DNA of 35,629 nt, taken from Bacilli bacterium. GTDB lineage: Bacteria; Bacillota_I; Bacilli_A; RF39; UBA660. Made by a program: the position numbers and the translations under genes. This document shows positions 24,506 through 33,295 of this stretch, piece after piece; positions within the stretch are counted from its first letter, which is position 1, and each line of letters opens with the position of its first letter. The notes under the pieces were generated by a model that was not told the origin of the DNA, made no database searches, and saw only the letters and a list, made by a program, of their open reading frames with translations. Where the stretch lies: contig JAFUZI010000011.1 in the NCBI GenBank assembly GCA_017476705.1, positions 1-35,629 on the forward strand. The letters are read 5' to 3'.

Positions 24506-24514
24506 ATTATACCA
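24506..24514 (-). promoter_or_regulatory. Extended -10 promoter of xerD-deoB-alkD
   Basis: On the - strand TGG then TATAAT (24511-24506), 17 nt before the xerD ATG; no clear -35. Confidence 0.6.
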
Positions 24515-24532
24515 TTTTTTTTTAAAATATGC

Positions 24533-24550
24533 TAGAATATAGGTGGTGAT
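24533..24550 (+). promoter_or_regulatory. Fused promoter/ribosome-site block of rarA
   Basis: TAGAAT 24533-24538 preceded by TGC (extended -10), 6 nt, GGTGAT 24545-24550, 4 nt, ATG 24555. Confidence 0.68.
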
Positions 24551-24554
24551 TTAT

Positions 24555-25766
24555 ATGGAACCATTAGCAATTCAAATGAGACCTAAAAATATAGATGAAG
24601 TGATTGGGCAAAAACACCTATTGGGTAATAAGATGCCACTTTATAATTTAATACAAAATAAATATTTGTTTTCAATGATTTTGTATGGTAAACCAGGCAT
24701 CGGAAAAACAACAATTGCACTTGCAATAGCTGAAAGTTTAAAGATAAAATATAGAGTTTTAAATGCTGTAATAAATTCTAAAAAAGACTTTGATATAGTT
24801 ATTGAAGAAGCAAAACTATATAACGGAATGATTGTTATTATAGACGAAATACATCGCATGAATAAAGATAAGCAAGATTTACTTTTACCATATCTTGAAA
24901 GTGGCATAATAACACTTATAGGCCTTACAACTTCCAATCCATATCATAGAATTAATCCGGCAATTAGAAGTAGATGTCAAATATTTGAACTTAAAGAACT
25001 AGAAAAAGAAGATATTATATATGCTTTAAATAAAGCTATTAAATCTAATATTTTAAATGATATAAAAATAGATGAAAATGCAATTAATATGATTGCAGAT
25101 TTATCAAATGGTGATTTAAGATATGCATATAACTTACTTGAATTTGCCTATTTTGCATCAAGTGATAAAAATATAACAATAGATCATTTACAAAATATAA
25201 ATGCAAAATCTAATGTATCAATAGATAAAAATGAAGATGGTCATTATGATGTTATAAGTGCCTTTCAAAAATCAATTAGGGGATCAGACGTAAATGCTTC
25301 CCTACATTATTTAGCTCGTCTAATTGAAGCAGGAGATTTAGATATAATTTATAGAAGAATGACAGTTATTGCTTATGAAGATATTGGGCTTGCAAATCCT
25401 TCAATTGGGCCTAAAGTTGATGCTGTAATTAATGCTTGTGAAAGACTTGGACTTCCAGAAGCTAGAATCCCACTTGGTGACATGGTAATAGAAATGGCTT
25501 TATCTCCAAAATCCAATAGTGGCCACATTGCTCTTGACAAAGCAATAAATGATGTTAGATTAGGTAATATTGGGCCTGTACCTATCAATATTAAACAAAA
25601 TCCTGTTGGATATAAATATCCTCATGACTACCCTAATTCATGGGTTAAACAACAATACCTACCAGATAATATTAAAAATAAAAAATATTATAATCCTAAA
25701 TTAACAAGTAAATATGAGCAAAGTTTAAAAAATGTATATGATAAAATAGAAAAAAATAATAATTAA
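24555..25766 (+). CDS. rarA: Replication-associated recombination protein RarA (MgsA) AAA+ ATPase
   Basis: A 403-residue AAA+ protein related to clamp-loader subunits that acts at stalled forks. Features are PLAIQMRPKNIDEVIGQKHLLG at the start (shown in part), Walker A GKPGIGKT (45-52), Walker B IIDEIH (95-100), sensor text TTSNPYHRINPAIRSRC, and the MgsA C-terminal domain with DPDII-like LDIIYRRMTVIAYEDIG and the end YKYPHDYPNSWVKQQYLP. It is one of only two solid genes on the + strand to the right of 19.9 kb, so it opposes the direction of replication inferred here. Single-gene unit. Confidence 0.95.
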   Translation: MEPLAIQMRPKNIDEVIGQKHLLGNKMPLYNLIQNKYLFSMILYGKPGIGKTTIALAIAESLKIKYRVLNAVINSKKDFDIVIEEAKLYNGMIVIIDEIHRMNKDKQDLLLPYLESGIITLIGLTTSNPYHRINPAIRSRCQIFELKELEKEDIIYALNKAIKSNILNDIKIDENAINMIADLSNGDLRYAYNLLEFAYFASSDKNITIDHLQNINAKSNVSIDKNEDGHYDVISAFQKSIRGSDVNASLHYLARLIEAGDLDIIYRRMTVIAYEDIGLANPSIGPKVDAVINACERLGLPEARIPLGDMVIEMALSPKSNSGHIALDKAINDVRLGNIGPVPINIKQNPVGYKYPHDYPNSWVKQQYLPDNIKNKKYYNPKLTSKYEQSLKNVYDKIEKNNN

Positions 25767-25795
25767 AAAACAACTTTTTAAAAAGTTGTTTTTAT
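25765..25795 (+). terminator. Terminator of rarA
   Basis: Stem AAAACAACTTTTT with AAAAAGTTGTTTT directly after the stop, then T-rich sequence. It can also serve the lipoprotein gene on -. Confidence 0.85.
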
Positions 25796-25812
25796 TTAAT
25801 CAACAATAAAAG

Positions 25813-26481
25813 TTATTCATTATATGCTATTGCGTAATTAATAATAATTTCAACATCATCATAATCAATATATTTCATTTTACCATCTTTATTTGAAATA
25901 AGTGGAACATATATTTTGTCAGTAAATTCAGAATCTACATTATCTGCTAATATACTATATAAATCAATAATTTTACCATTTTTATAGAACACTATAGATG
26001 CATCTAACAAATCAATTTTTTTGCTGCTATTATTAGTTATTTTAATATTTAACTCTTCATCTGTTGATTTAACTATATTACCTTTAACCTGATCTATATA
26101 TGATGTTTCATTACTATATTCATAATTAGTATTTGTAAGAGTTAATTCAACTTTTTTTACATCCTTACTATCAGATAGAATTTCATCATAAGAAATTTTA
26201 TAAATATTCTTTTGTCCTTTAGAAAATTTATGAATATATTTTTTTTCAACACCAAGTAATCTATTTTTATTATCATAAATTGCTATATTAATAGTAGCAT
26301 CATCAATAGCTTTATCTTTATTAGTTATCTCCAAAATTATATTATCATCTGCAGAAAATAAATAATTTAGAGTTAAATCATTATTTTGATTTATTATAAC
26401 TTTTACATTATTAGAATTTTTACTTTCACATCCTGTAAAAAATGTAAAAGCAACAACTAATGCAAATAAAATTTTTTTCAT
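25813..26481 (-). CDS. Lipoprotein of unknown function (last gene of the pilC-pilD unit)
   Basis: The N-terminus MKKILFALVVAFTFFTGC is a lipoprotein signal with lipobox FTGC; Cys18 would be lipidated and the mature protein exposed on the outside of the membrane. The remaining ~205 residues have alternating beta-strand patterns, with repeated phrases such as ILEITNKDK and INIAIYDNKNRLLGV, then NIKITNNSSKKIDLL and ASIVFYKNGKIIDL. These suggest two tandem immunoglobulin-like (FxLYD-type) domains. It is 25 nt after pilD on the same strand, so it may have a part in pilus assembly or anchoring, which is inference from position. Confidence 0.75.
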   Translation of the reverse strand: MKKILFALVVAFTFFTGCESKNSNNVKVIINQNNDLTLNYLFSADDNIILEITNKDKAIDDATINIAIYDNKNRLLGVEKKYIHKFSKGQKNIYKISYDEILSDSKDVKKVELTLTNTNYEYSNETSYIDQVKGNIVKSTDEELNIKITNNSSKKIDLLDASIVFYKNGKIIDLYSILADNVDSEFTDKIYVPLISNKDGKMKYIDYDDVEIIINYAIAYNE

Positions 26482-26506
26482 ATTTCAAATCACCTTATTT
26501 CTTATA

Positions 26507-27268
26507 TTAAATTGTAAGCATTTCTATTATCATATTAAAATCAATTCTTGATAATAATAATATAATAGCACTTATACTTAAAAATGGACCAAATGGAATA
26601 ATATTTGTCTTATTTTTAAATAATATTAATAGTGAAATTGGAAGGCCTATAATTGATGCTAAAAAAATTGTTATAATTGCTAATTTATAATTTAATACTA
26701 AACCAATAACACCCATTAATTTAATATCTCCACCACCCATTGATTCCTTTTTAAATAAAAAGTCACCAAGTTTTTTAAGTAAAAACATTATCATAAAAGA
26801 TATTATTCCATCAAATATATTGATATATACATTTACTCCATTTTTTATAAAAAGTTCAATAATTAGCATAATAGATGCAACAACTAAAACGGAATCAGGT
26901 ATTATCATTGTTTGATAATCACTTATTATTATAATTAATAACATTGATATAAAAGTTATTGCGATAAAAAAGTCAATCGAAAAACCAAAAATCAAATAAG
27001 AAAGCATAAATAATAGTCCTGTTGTTGTCTCAAATATAGGATAAAATAAAGATATTTTTGCTTTACAATTTTTACATTTTCCAAATTGAAATAAATAAGA
27101 TAAAATCGGAATAAGTTCACTCACTCCTAGTCTATGGTTACATTTAGGACAATGAGAAGGAGGTTTAATTAAGGATTCCTCTCTTGGCAAGCGATAACCA
27201 CATACATTATAGAAGGAACCTAAAACGGTTCCAAATATAAATGTCATAATTGAATAATAAACTGTCAT
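26507..27268 (-). CDS. pilD: Type IV prepilin peptidase / N-methyltransferase (A24 family)
   Basis: A 253-residue polytopic membrane enzyme that cleaves prepilin leaders and methylates the new N-terminus. The methylase half has its zinc Cys4 site (Cys40, Cys43, Cys65, Cys68: SHCPKCN and GKCKNCK) and GSFYNVCGYRLPRE. The peptidase half has the two catalytic aspartates: Asp117 in IISDYQTMIIPD and Asp181 in MGGGDIKLMG. It is 9 nt downstream of pilC. Substrates in this window are the four prepilin-like proteins at 3.4 and 9.3-12.0 kb. ComC is the equivalent name in competence systems. Confidence 0.95.
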   Translation of the reverse strand: MTVYYSIMTFIFGTVLGSFYNVCGYRLPREESLIKPPSHCPKCNHRLGVSELIPILSYLFQFGKCKNCKAKISLFYPIFETTTGLLFMLSYLIFGFSIDFFIAITFISMLLIIIISDYQTMIIPDSVLVVASIMLIIELFIKNGVNVYINIFDGIISFMIMFLLKKLGDFLFKKESMGGGDIKLMGVIGLVLNYKLAIITIFLASIIGLPISLLILFKNKTNIIPFGPFLSISAIILLLSRIDFNMIIEMLTI

Positions 27269-27277
27269 AAAACCACC

Positions 27278-29107
27278 CTATGATAAATTTTGAACAGCAG
27301 TATACATACTAAACATTGGAACAATTATTGCCATAATTAATATACCAACAATAACTGTTAAGAAAACTGTTATAGCAGGTTCTGCAACTGTTTTAATTCT
27401 CTGAACGCTTTCTGAATGTAAATCTTGATAATATGATGAAACCTTAGCCATCATTTCAGGAAGCTCACCTGTTTTTTCACCAGTAACAAGCATTTCATAT
27501 GCAGGAATTGGGAAGGCCCAATTATCTTTAAATGCTTCAGATATTTTATCACCTTTAGCTAGGTTTGATATAGTATCCAAAATAATCATTTTATAAATTT
27601 CGTTATTTGTAATTTTATTTAAAACTTCCATACTATCTGTTATGAATACATTATGTGCAAGTAATGATGAAAATGTTTTAGTAAACATTGCTACTTCATT
27701 ATATATAATTGTATTACCAAATATTGGCAATCTCATTAAAATATATTGAATAATAGTTCTAAATCCTTTAACATTCTTATACATAAATATAAACACAATT
27801 ACAAAAAGTGCAATTGCAACTAAAATATACCATACATATTTTTTCATGAAATCACTTATTGCAAGAACAGCTAATGTAAATGGAGGTATTGTTGCCGAAT
27901 CCATTGAATTATATATATCAACAAATTGTGGTACAACATATAGCATAATGAATATTGCAACTCCAATTGATGCAGTAAGAACAATTGATGGATATAACAT
28001 TGCTGAAACCATTTGCTTTCTAATTTTTTCAACTTGAGTATAATATTCAGCTTGATCATCTAAAACCTCAGGAAGCTCACCTGTCATCTCTGCAGTTTTA
28101 ACCATATTTATTAGTAATTTAGGGAAAGCAACATTTTGTTTAAGCAATGCCTCACTAAAGTTTTCACCCATTGTAAGATCGTATATAATTGATGTTAAAA
28201 TACGTTTATATTTTTTATTTTTATATTGCTTTTCAAGTATTTTTAATGCTTCTACTAGCGGGATACCTGCTTTAATATATGTAGATAATTGTGTTAGTAA
28301 AAAAATTAAATCTTTATTTTTAAATTTTGTATTATTTACATTTGTATTTTTATGTAACAATTGAATCCAAGGATTTGTTTTAATACTATATACTTCAAAT
28401 CCCTCACTTAAAAGGAATGAATGAACTTCGACTTTTGAATATGCTTCAAAATAGTCTTTAACAATTTTTCCTTCCTTATTTTTTGCTACATATTCATATA
28501 TTACTTTCTTTTCACTTTTCTCGGCATCTTTTCCTTCAAAATCAATTAATAATGCCTCGCGTTTCATCATATCTCTATTTCTACTATGTTTAACAAATTC
28601 ATTATTAGTTATTTTTTCCTTTATAGCTTTTGGAATACTAGAAAGCTTTTTAAAGAAGGAATTAACATTATTTGCAAATAAATCTGGACCTTTAACATTT
28701 TCATTAATGTATACGTCATTTTTTTTCTTTTCTTTTTTTGCTTTTGCATCTTTTTCTATCTTTTTAACAGAAGCCTTTTGATTTTTTATCGCACCTATTC
28801 TATCTTTATTTTTTAATTTTTTTATTGCCTTATCTTTAAGTTTTCTTAAATTATTAAATTTTCTTAAATCAATTGAATCAACATCAGTTTTTTTCTTTTT
28901 ATCAATTTTCTTATTTTTTTCTTTTTTATTAATTTTAACTACGCTATTGTTTCTTTTTGCTATTTTTTTTATTGTATTTGGTATTATTAATAAAATTGTT
29001 TTAACACCAAGATAAAAATATCTACAAAAATTAATTATTAGTCTAAATATTGAATAAAAAAATTTATACACGAAAATAAAAGGTAACAAATATATAGGTC
29101 TACGCAT
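27278..29107 (-). CDS. pilC: Type IV pilus inner-membrane platform PilC/GspF with long polybasic N-terminal arm
   Basis: A 609-residue T2SSF-type platform protein. Two T2SSF domains are clear (LTQLSTYIKAGIPLVEAL and FTKTFSSLLAHNVFITDSMEVL), with membrane segments including the last one near the C-terminus. Residues 1-260 are an unusual extension: a hydrophobic stretch (about 3-45), then a Lys-rich region (about 46-130) in which I count 36 Lys or Arg in 85 residues, then a less charged part. Typical PilC/ComGB proteins are 340-410 residues. ATG 29107 follows GGAAGGTG and is chosen over an upstream in-frame ATG that has no ribosome site. First gene of pilC-pilD-lipoprotein. Confidence 0.93.
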   Translation of the reverse strand: MRRPIYLLPFIFVYKFFYSIFRLIINFCRYFYLGVKTILLIIPNTIKKIAKRNNSVVKINKKEKNKKIDKKKKTDVDSIDLRKFNNLRKLKDKAIKKLKNKDRIGAIKNQKASVKKIEKDAKAKKEKKKNDVYINENVKGPDLFANNVNSFFKKLSSIPKAIKEKITNNEFVKHSRNRDMMKREALLIDFEGKDAEKSEKKVIYEYVAKNKEGKIVKDYFEAYSKVEVHSFLLSEGFEVYSIKTNPWIQLLHKNTNVNNTKFKNKDLIFLLTQLSTYIKAGIPLVEALKILEKQYKNKKYKRILTSIIYDLTMGENFSEALLKQNVAFPKLLINMVKTAEMTGELPEVLDDQAEYYTQVEKIRKQMVSAMLYPSIVLTASIGVAIFIMLYVVPQFVDIYNSMDSATIPPFTLAVLAISDFMKKYVWYILVAIALFVIVFIFMYKNVKGFRTIIQYILMRLPIFGNTIIYNEVAMFTKTFSSLLAHNVFITDSMEVLNKITNNEIYKMIILDTISNLAKGDKISEAFKDNWAFPIPAYEMLVTGEKTGELPEMMAKVSSYYQDLHSESVQRIKTVAEPAITVFLTVIVGILIMAIIVPMFSMYTAVQNLS

Positions 29108-29150
29108 ATAAAACACCTTCCAATCTCTTCCTACTCTCCTACTATAATTG

Positions 29151-29161
29151 ATTATACCATA
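29151..29161 (-). promoter_or_regulatory. Extended -10 promoter of pilC-pilD-lipoprotein
   Basis: On the - strand TATGG then TATAAT (29156-29151), about 44 nt before the pilC ATG; no clear -35. Confidence 0.62.
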
Positions 29162-29221
29162 AAACCAAAAATTGTAAAACATTTTTTTGAAGTTTCATAT
29201 AATAATTTAGGAGGAATATTT

Positions 29222-29554
29222 ATGAACTATTATAATCCATATTTATATAGCATACCAGGTTATAGATTTAATACAATTCCTAATGCAGGCATTGTAAAGA
29301 AAATGTTTGGTGGTATAAATTTTCATTCTATATTAAATGGAACACAACGAACACTTAACATTATCAACCAAACAATTCCACTTATAAAACAAGCTCAACC
29401 AATTATAAAAAATGCTAAAACAATGTTTAAAGTTATGAATGAATTTAAAAAAATTGATAATAATACATCTGTCAATAATAGTAATATCAAAAGCAATATT
29501 GAAAAAATAAAACCTTCACAATCCTATAGTGAAGGCCCAACATTTTTTATATAA
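29222..29554 (+). CDS. yqfQ: YqfQ/VrrA-like protein (putative spore-associated)
   Basis: A 110-residue protein with a Tyr/Asn-rich start (MNYYNPYLYSIPGYRF). Its core, ILNGTQRTLNIINQTIPLIKQ continuing AQPIIKNAKTMFKVMNEF, matches the YqfQ-family pattern '..NTQ..L...Q...P..Q...P...N...M..'. In Bacillus yqfQ lies near trmK and the dnaG-sigA region, as here. The product has been linked to spores but its role is not settled. AGGAGGA precedes the ATG. Its last 31 nt overlap the 3' end of trmK on the opposite strand. It is on + among - genes. Confidence 0.75.
   Translation: MNYYNPYLYSIPGYRFNTIPNAGIVKKMFGGINFHSILNGTQRTLNIINQTIPLIKQAQPIIKNAKTMFKVMNEFKKIDNNTSVNNSNIKSNIEKIKPSQSYSEGPTFFI
29511..29546 (+). 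terminator. Weak hairpin inside the overlapping yqfQ/trmK 3' ends
   Basis: Stem CCTTCAC with GTGAAGG (7 bp, 9-nt loop) and a six-T run a few bases later, all within coding sequence of both genes. The gap between stem and T-run makes it a poor classical terminator. Confidence 0.4.
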
Positions 29555-30195
29555 TTGTTTAATTTATTTAAAATATATTTGATTTTTAATCTTTTAAACA
29601 AGTATTTATTTGGAATACTGTTTAAGATATTTCTATACTTATGAAGTTCATAATTAAAATATGAAAATGTATCAGCATCTATTTTTTTTAATAAGATAGG
29701 CCCAAATATGTATTCTATTTTATTATATTTTCTATAACCTTTTTTAAATTTAATTATTACATACCAAATTTTTTTATCTTGAATAACAACTTCATCAACA
29801 ATATAAAAACCGAGTTTTAAAACTTCTTTTCTAAGTTCCTCATAATCATTATTTGTTTGAATTATTAAATTATCCAAATTAGCAATTTTATTATTATTTA
29901 GAATATGTAAAATCATACTCGTACCCATTCCAGCTATTACACAAGTTGAATGAGGTGGAACATCTATATTATTTAATCCATCACTTTGTTTTACATCTAT
30001 ATTAAGATTATATTTTTTTATATTTTCTATTGCATTATTTAAAGCACTTTCTTTTATATCACAAGCAACACACTTATTATTATTTTTTAGTGTTAAATAA
30101 ATATCTAAAAGTCCATGGTCACATCCAACATCAATTACATAAGCATCACTATCTACAAGTGATGCTAATTTTTTAATTCTTTTAGAAAATGTCAT
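29524..30195 (-). CDS. trmK: tRNA (adenine(22)-N(1))-methyltransferase TrmK
   Basis: A 223-residue class I SAM methyltransferase that forms m1A22 in tRNA. The SAM-binding motif VIDVGCDHGLLDIYL is near residue 20, followed by CDIKESALNNA and CVIAGMGTSMI. The start codon overlaps the sigA stop by 1 nt, so the two are translationally coupled. The same sigA-trmK neighbourhood exists in Bacillus (yqfN). The C-terminus overlaps yqfQ by 31 nt on the other strand. Confidence 0.93.
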   Translation of the reverse strand: MTFSKRIKKLASLVDSDAYVIDVGCDHGLLDIYLTLKNNNKCVACDIKESALNNAIENIKKYNLNIDVKQSDGLNNIDVPPHSTCVIAGMGTSMILHILNNNKIANLDNLIIQTNNDYEELRKEVLKLGFYIVDEVVIQDKKIWYVIIKFKKGYRKYNKIEYIFGPILLKKIDADTFSYFNYELHKYRNILNSIPNKYLFKRLKIKYILNKLNNYIKNVGPSL

Positions 30196-31277
30196 TATTC
30201 ACCCATATAATCTTTAAGTTTACGTGAACGAGATGGATGTCTTAATTTTCTTAAAGCTCTTGCTTCAATTTGACGAATTCTTTCTCTTGTAACACCAAAC
30301 ATTTGACCAACTTCTTCTAATGTTCTTGACTTACCATCTTCAAGCCCAAATCTAAGGCGAATTACTTTCTCTTCTCTTTCAGTTAAAGTAGATAAAACCT
30401 CAGAAATTTCATCTTTTAACATTTCATTTGTTGCGAATTCCTCTGGACTTACGTTACGTTCATCTTTAATGAAATCTCCTAAATGAGAATCATCTTCCTC
30501 ACCTATTGGAGTTTCTAAACTAACTGGTTCCTGACTTATTTTATAAATGTCTCTAATTTTTTCGACTGGAATACCCATTTTTTTTGCAAGTTCATCTTCA
30601 GTAGGTTCACGATTTAATTCAAGCGTTAATTGTCTTTGAATTCTAGCAAGTTTATTAATTGTTTCAACCATATGAACTGGTACTCTAATTGTTCTAGCTT
30701 GATCAGCTATAGCACGTGTAATTGCTTGTCTAATCCACCATGTAGCATATGTAGAAAATTTATAACCTTTAGATACATCAAATTTATCTACAGCTTTCAT
30801 AAGACCAATATTTCCTTCTTGAATTAAATCCAAAAACAACATTCCACGACCAACATATCTTTTTGCAATACTTACAACAAGACGAAGATTTGCCTCAGCT
30901 AAAGTATTCTTAGCCATTTCATCTCCTGCTGCAATTCTATCAGCAAGTTCTAATTCTTCATCCATTGATAATAATTTAATTTGACCTATTTCTTTTAAAT
31001 ACATTCTAACTGGATCATTAATTGTTAAATCCTTAGTTAATGTATTATCATCTAAAAGTTCAACAGTATCCCCATCAACGCTTTCATCATCTTCATCAGA
31101 TACTATCTCAATTTTATTATCTCTTAAAGCATTATATAAATCATCTAACTCATCTGCTCCTATTTCAAGTCCCTTAAGTGCAGCGGCTAATTCTTCATAT
31201 GTAACTTTACCAGCTTTCTTACCATTTTTTATTAATTCTTCTTTTCTTTCTTCAAAAGTCTTAATTTCATTAATCAT
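30195..31277 (-). CDS. sigA: RNA polymerase primary sigma factor SigA (RpoD)
   Basis: A 360-residue housekeeping sigma factor. Region 1.1 is short and acidic; region 1.2 is [17 protein letters not shown]. Region 2 has [18 protein letters not shown] and [15 protein letters not shown], region 3 [10 protein letters not shown], and region 4 ends [26 protein letters not shown]. It directs the -35/-10 promoters described in this window. ATG 31277 lies inside the last codons of dnaG (8-nt overlap), with AAGGAG upstream. It forms dnaG-sigA-trmK, the common Gram-positive macromolecular synthesis unit, here without rpsU. Confidence 0.97.
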   Translation of the reverse strand: MINEIKTFEERKEELIKNGKKAGKVTYEELAAALKGLEIGADELDDLYNALRDNKIEIVSDEDDESVDGDTVELLDDNTLTKDLTINDPVRMYLKEIGQIKLLSMDEELELADRIAAGDEMAKNTLAEANLRLVVSIAKRYVGRGMLFLDLIQEGNIGLMKAVDKFDVSKGYKFSTYATWWIRQAITRAIADQARTIRVPVHMVETINKLARIQRQLTLELNREPTEDELAKKMGIPVEKIRDIYKISQEPVSLETPIGEEDDSHLGDFIKDERNVSPEEFATNEMLKDEISEVLSTLTEREEKVIRLRFGLEDGKSRTLEEVGQMFGVTRERIRQIEARALRKLRHPSRSRKLKDYMGE

Positions 31278-33033
31278 TTTTATTTGCTCCTTCTAGTTCC
31301 TTTTTTCTTATATTAAACATTTGCTCTAATAATTTCTTTTTTTCATCTTTAGTTGATGCTTCTTTCATATTATTTTTTAAATTATTCATTTTTTTCTTTG
31401 TAGTACGTTCCTTAATAACTTTTATATAATCATTTATCTCATAAATACTACATTCATCTTTCAAATCTAAATCAATTAAACTATTTAACATATTTATCAT
31501 ATCAGAATTATCTCTAAAATAAGTTAATAATGATGAAATTTTTAAAGTATCATGTTCATTTAAATAGTCATTAACAGTCATTATAAGATTAATATATTCT
31601 TGATTATTAAATTTTAAATTCTCATCTTTTATCTTTTTAAATATTTCCTTATTGTTAAGGGCATAAAATAATAAATTTCTTTCTGCCATATCATATTTGC
31701 TTAGTTTTTTATTTACCATCTCATATCTTGGAATTTTTGTGGCAACTTCTATATCATCAAGCTTCTGTTTTAAAATTTCAACAGATATCTTTGATATGTC
31801 CGACAATTTTTTTAAAGTTAATTCACGATAAATATCATCATCTATTAATTTTAATTCATCTATCATTTCATTTACATACTTAGATAAATCTTGTGTATTT
31901 GTTAAATCCTTATTTTTTTTATAATAATTAAGTTTATAATCCATTATATTCATCGGATTATTAATCTTCTCAAGCATTCTATCTTTGCCATATTTAAGCA
32001 CATAATCATCTGGATCCAAATTATCTTCAAGTCTTATAATCTTAGGAATAACACCTACTTTTTCAAGTTCCTTAATACAACTATTTGTTGCATCACTTCC
32101 AGCATTATCTCCATCAAAACATAAAACAATTTCTTTTGCCATGCGTTTTAATATACTAGCATGATTTTTAGTGAAAGCTGTTCCTAAGGTTGCGACTACA
32201 TTATCAACGCCAATAGTATGAAGACGAATTGTTGCAAAAAAGCCTTCAACAACAATAACTTGTTCTTTATCTTTAACAGCATTTTTTGCTCTATGATAAT
32301 TATATAATATTTCACCTTTTTTAAATATTTCTGTTTCCTTAGTATTAAAATACTTATTTAACTTTTCGCCATTAAATATTCTACCACTATATCCTACCAA
32401 GTTGCCTTGTAAATTATAAATTGGAAACATTATTCTATTTATATACATATCTTTTAAGCCACGCTCGCTTTTATTAACTAAACCTGTTCTTAACATATCA
32501 GTTTGATTAAAACCTTTTTTCATCAAAAGATTTACAAGTTTATCATCTTCTTTTAAAGAAAGTCCCAAATCAAAATCTTTAATAATGTTTAAATCAAACT
32601 TTCTATTTTTTATAAATTCTAATGCTTTTTCACCATCTTTTGTATTAATATTGTTTTTATAAAATTTTTGAGTAACATCAAAAATATCATATAATACTTG
32701 TAATCTACCATTATCTTTATAATTAGATGTTTTTATATTAAGCGGAATACCTGCTTTTGATGCAAGTATCTTTACTGCATCAATAAAAGATACATTTTCA
32801 TAATTCATCACAAAATTAAATACATTACCAGAAGCACCACAAGAAAAGCATTTATAAATTTGTTTTTCACGCGATACACTCATACTAGGCGAATGATCAG
32901 AATGAAATGGACATACACCAAAAAAATTTTTACCTTTATTTGAAAGTGGCAGATAACCCGAAATAACATCGACTATGTCGACGTTTTCTTGTACTTTAGC
33001 AATAATATCTTGTGTTAAAACGTTATCCTTCAT
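31270..33033 (-). CDS. dnaG: DNA primase DnaG
   Basis: A 587-residue replicative primase. The CHC2 zinc-binding domain is N-terminal ([14 protein letters not shown] and [14 protein letters not shown]). The TOPRIM catalytic core has [15 protein letters not shown] and [12 protein letters not shown] with the acidic metal ligands. The C-terminal third is the helicase-binding region, Lys- and Asn-rich here. It makes RNA primers for Okazaki fragments. GAGGGA lies before ATG 33033. Upstream is a gap with a terminator-like hairpin (33102-33130), and the gene starts the dnaG-sigA-trmK unit. Confidence 0.96.
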   Translation of the reverse strand: MKDNVLTQDIIAKVQENVDIVDVISGYLPLSNKGKNFFGVCPFHSDHSPSMSVSREKQIYKCFSCGASGNVFNFVMNYENVSFIDAVKILASKAGIPLNIKTSNYKDNGRLQVLYDIFDVTQKFYKNNINTKDGEKALEFIKNRKFDLNIIKDFDLGLSLKEDDKLVNLLMKKGFNQTDMLRTGLVNKSERGLKDMYINRIMFPIYNLQGNLVGYSGRIFNGEKLNKYFNTKETEIFKKGEILYNYHRAKNAVKDKEQVIVVEGFFATIRLHTIGVDNVVATLGTAFTKNHASILKRMAKEIVLCFDGDNAGSDATNSCIKELEKVGVIPKIIRLEDNLDPDDYVLKYGKDRMLEKINNPMNIMDYKLNYYKKNKDLTNTQDLSKYVNEMIDELKLIDDDIYRELTLKKLSDISKISVEILKQKLDDIEVATKIPRYEMVNKKLSKYDMAERNLLFYALNNKEIFKKIKDENLKFNNQEYINLIMTVNDYLNEHDTLKISSLLTYFRDNSDMINMLNSLIDLDLKDECSIYEINDYIKVIKERTTKKKMNNLKNNMKEASTKDEKKKLLEQMFNIRKKELEGANKND

Positions 33034-33101
33034 AAAAATTCCCTCTACAAATAATATACGACAATTTTTTTAGTTTTCCTTTTTTTATTATATTTTTAAT
33101 T

Positions 33102-33130
33102 AAAAAAAGAGTTAAATTTACTCTTTTTTT
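33102..33130. terminator. Strong bidirectional terminator upstream of dnaG
   Basis: Perfect 11-bp stem AAAAAAAGAGT (33102-33112) with ACTCTTTTTTT (33120-33130), 7-nt loop. It would end - strand transcripts coming from the right before they reach dnaG. Confidence 0.85.
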
Positions 33131-33187
33131 AAAAGATATCTTTATCTATATCAACGCTACTAGCGGGTAGCGAACACAAATATTTCT
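33102..33187 (-). ncRNA. Candidate small RNA or dnaG leader
   Basis: On the - strand a TATAAT (33199-33194) is followed by about 85 nt that end in the strong terminator 33130-33102. The stretch has an unusually GC-rich hairpin, CGCTAC / GTAGCG (33155-33172), in otherwise extremely AT-rich DNA, and no open frame. No -35 box is visible. It could be a short regulatory RNA or an attenuated dnaG leader; the evidence is structure only. Confidence 0.3.
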
Positions 33188-33270
33188 AATATTATTATAT
33201 GTTATTATTTAAATATTATTACTATTATTTTAATAAATTTATATCTTTATATATTTTAAAACATATAAAA

Positions 33271-33295
33271 AAGAACTATCATTTAAATAGTTCTA
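33271..33295 (-). terminator. Terminator of the unknown gene 33293-33985
   Basis: On the - strand stem AGAACTAT / ATAGTTCT, 7-nt loop, then six T. The stop TAG (33295-33293) overlaps the first arm. Confidence 0.82.

Noticed and set aside
29108..29182. Upstream ATG extending PilC by 25 residues
   Set aside because: No ribosome site, and it lies over the TATGGTATAAT promoter; ATG 29107 follows GGAAGGTG.
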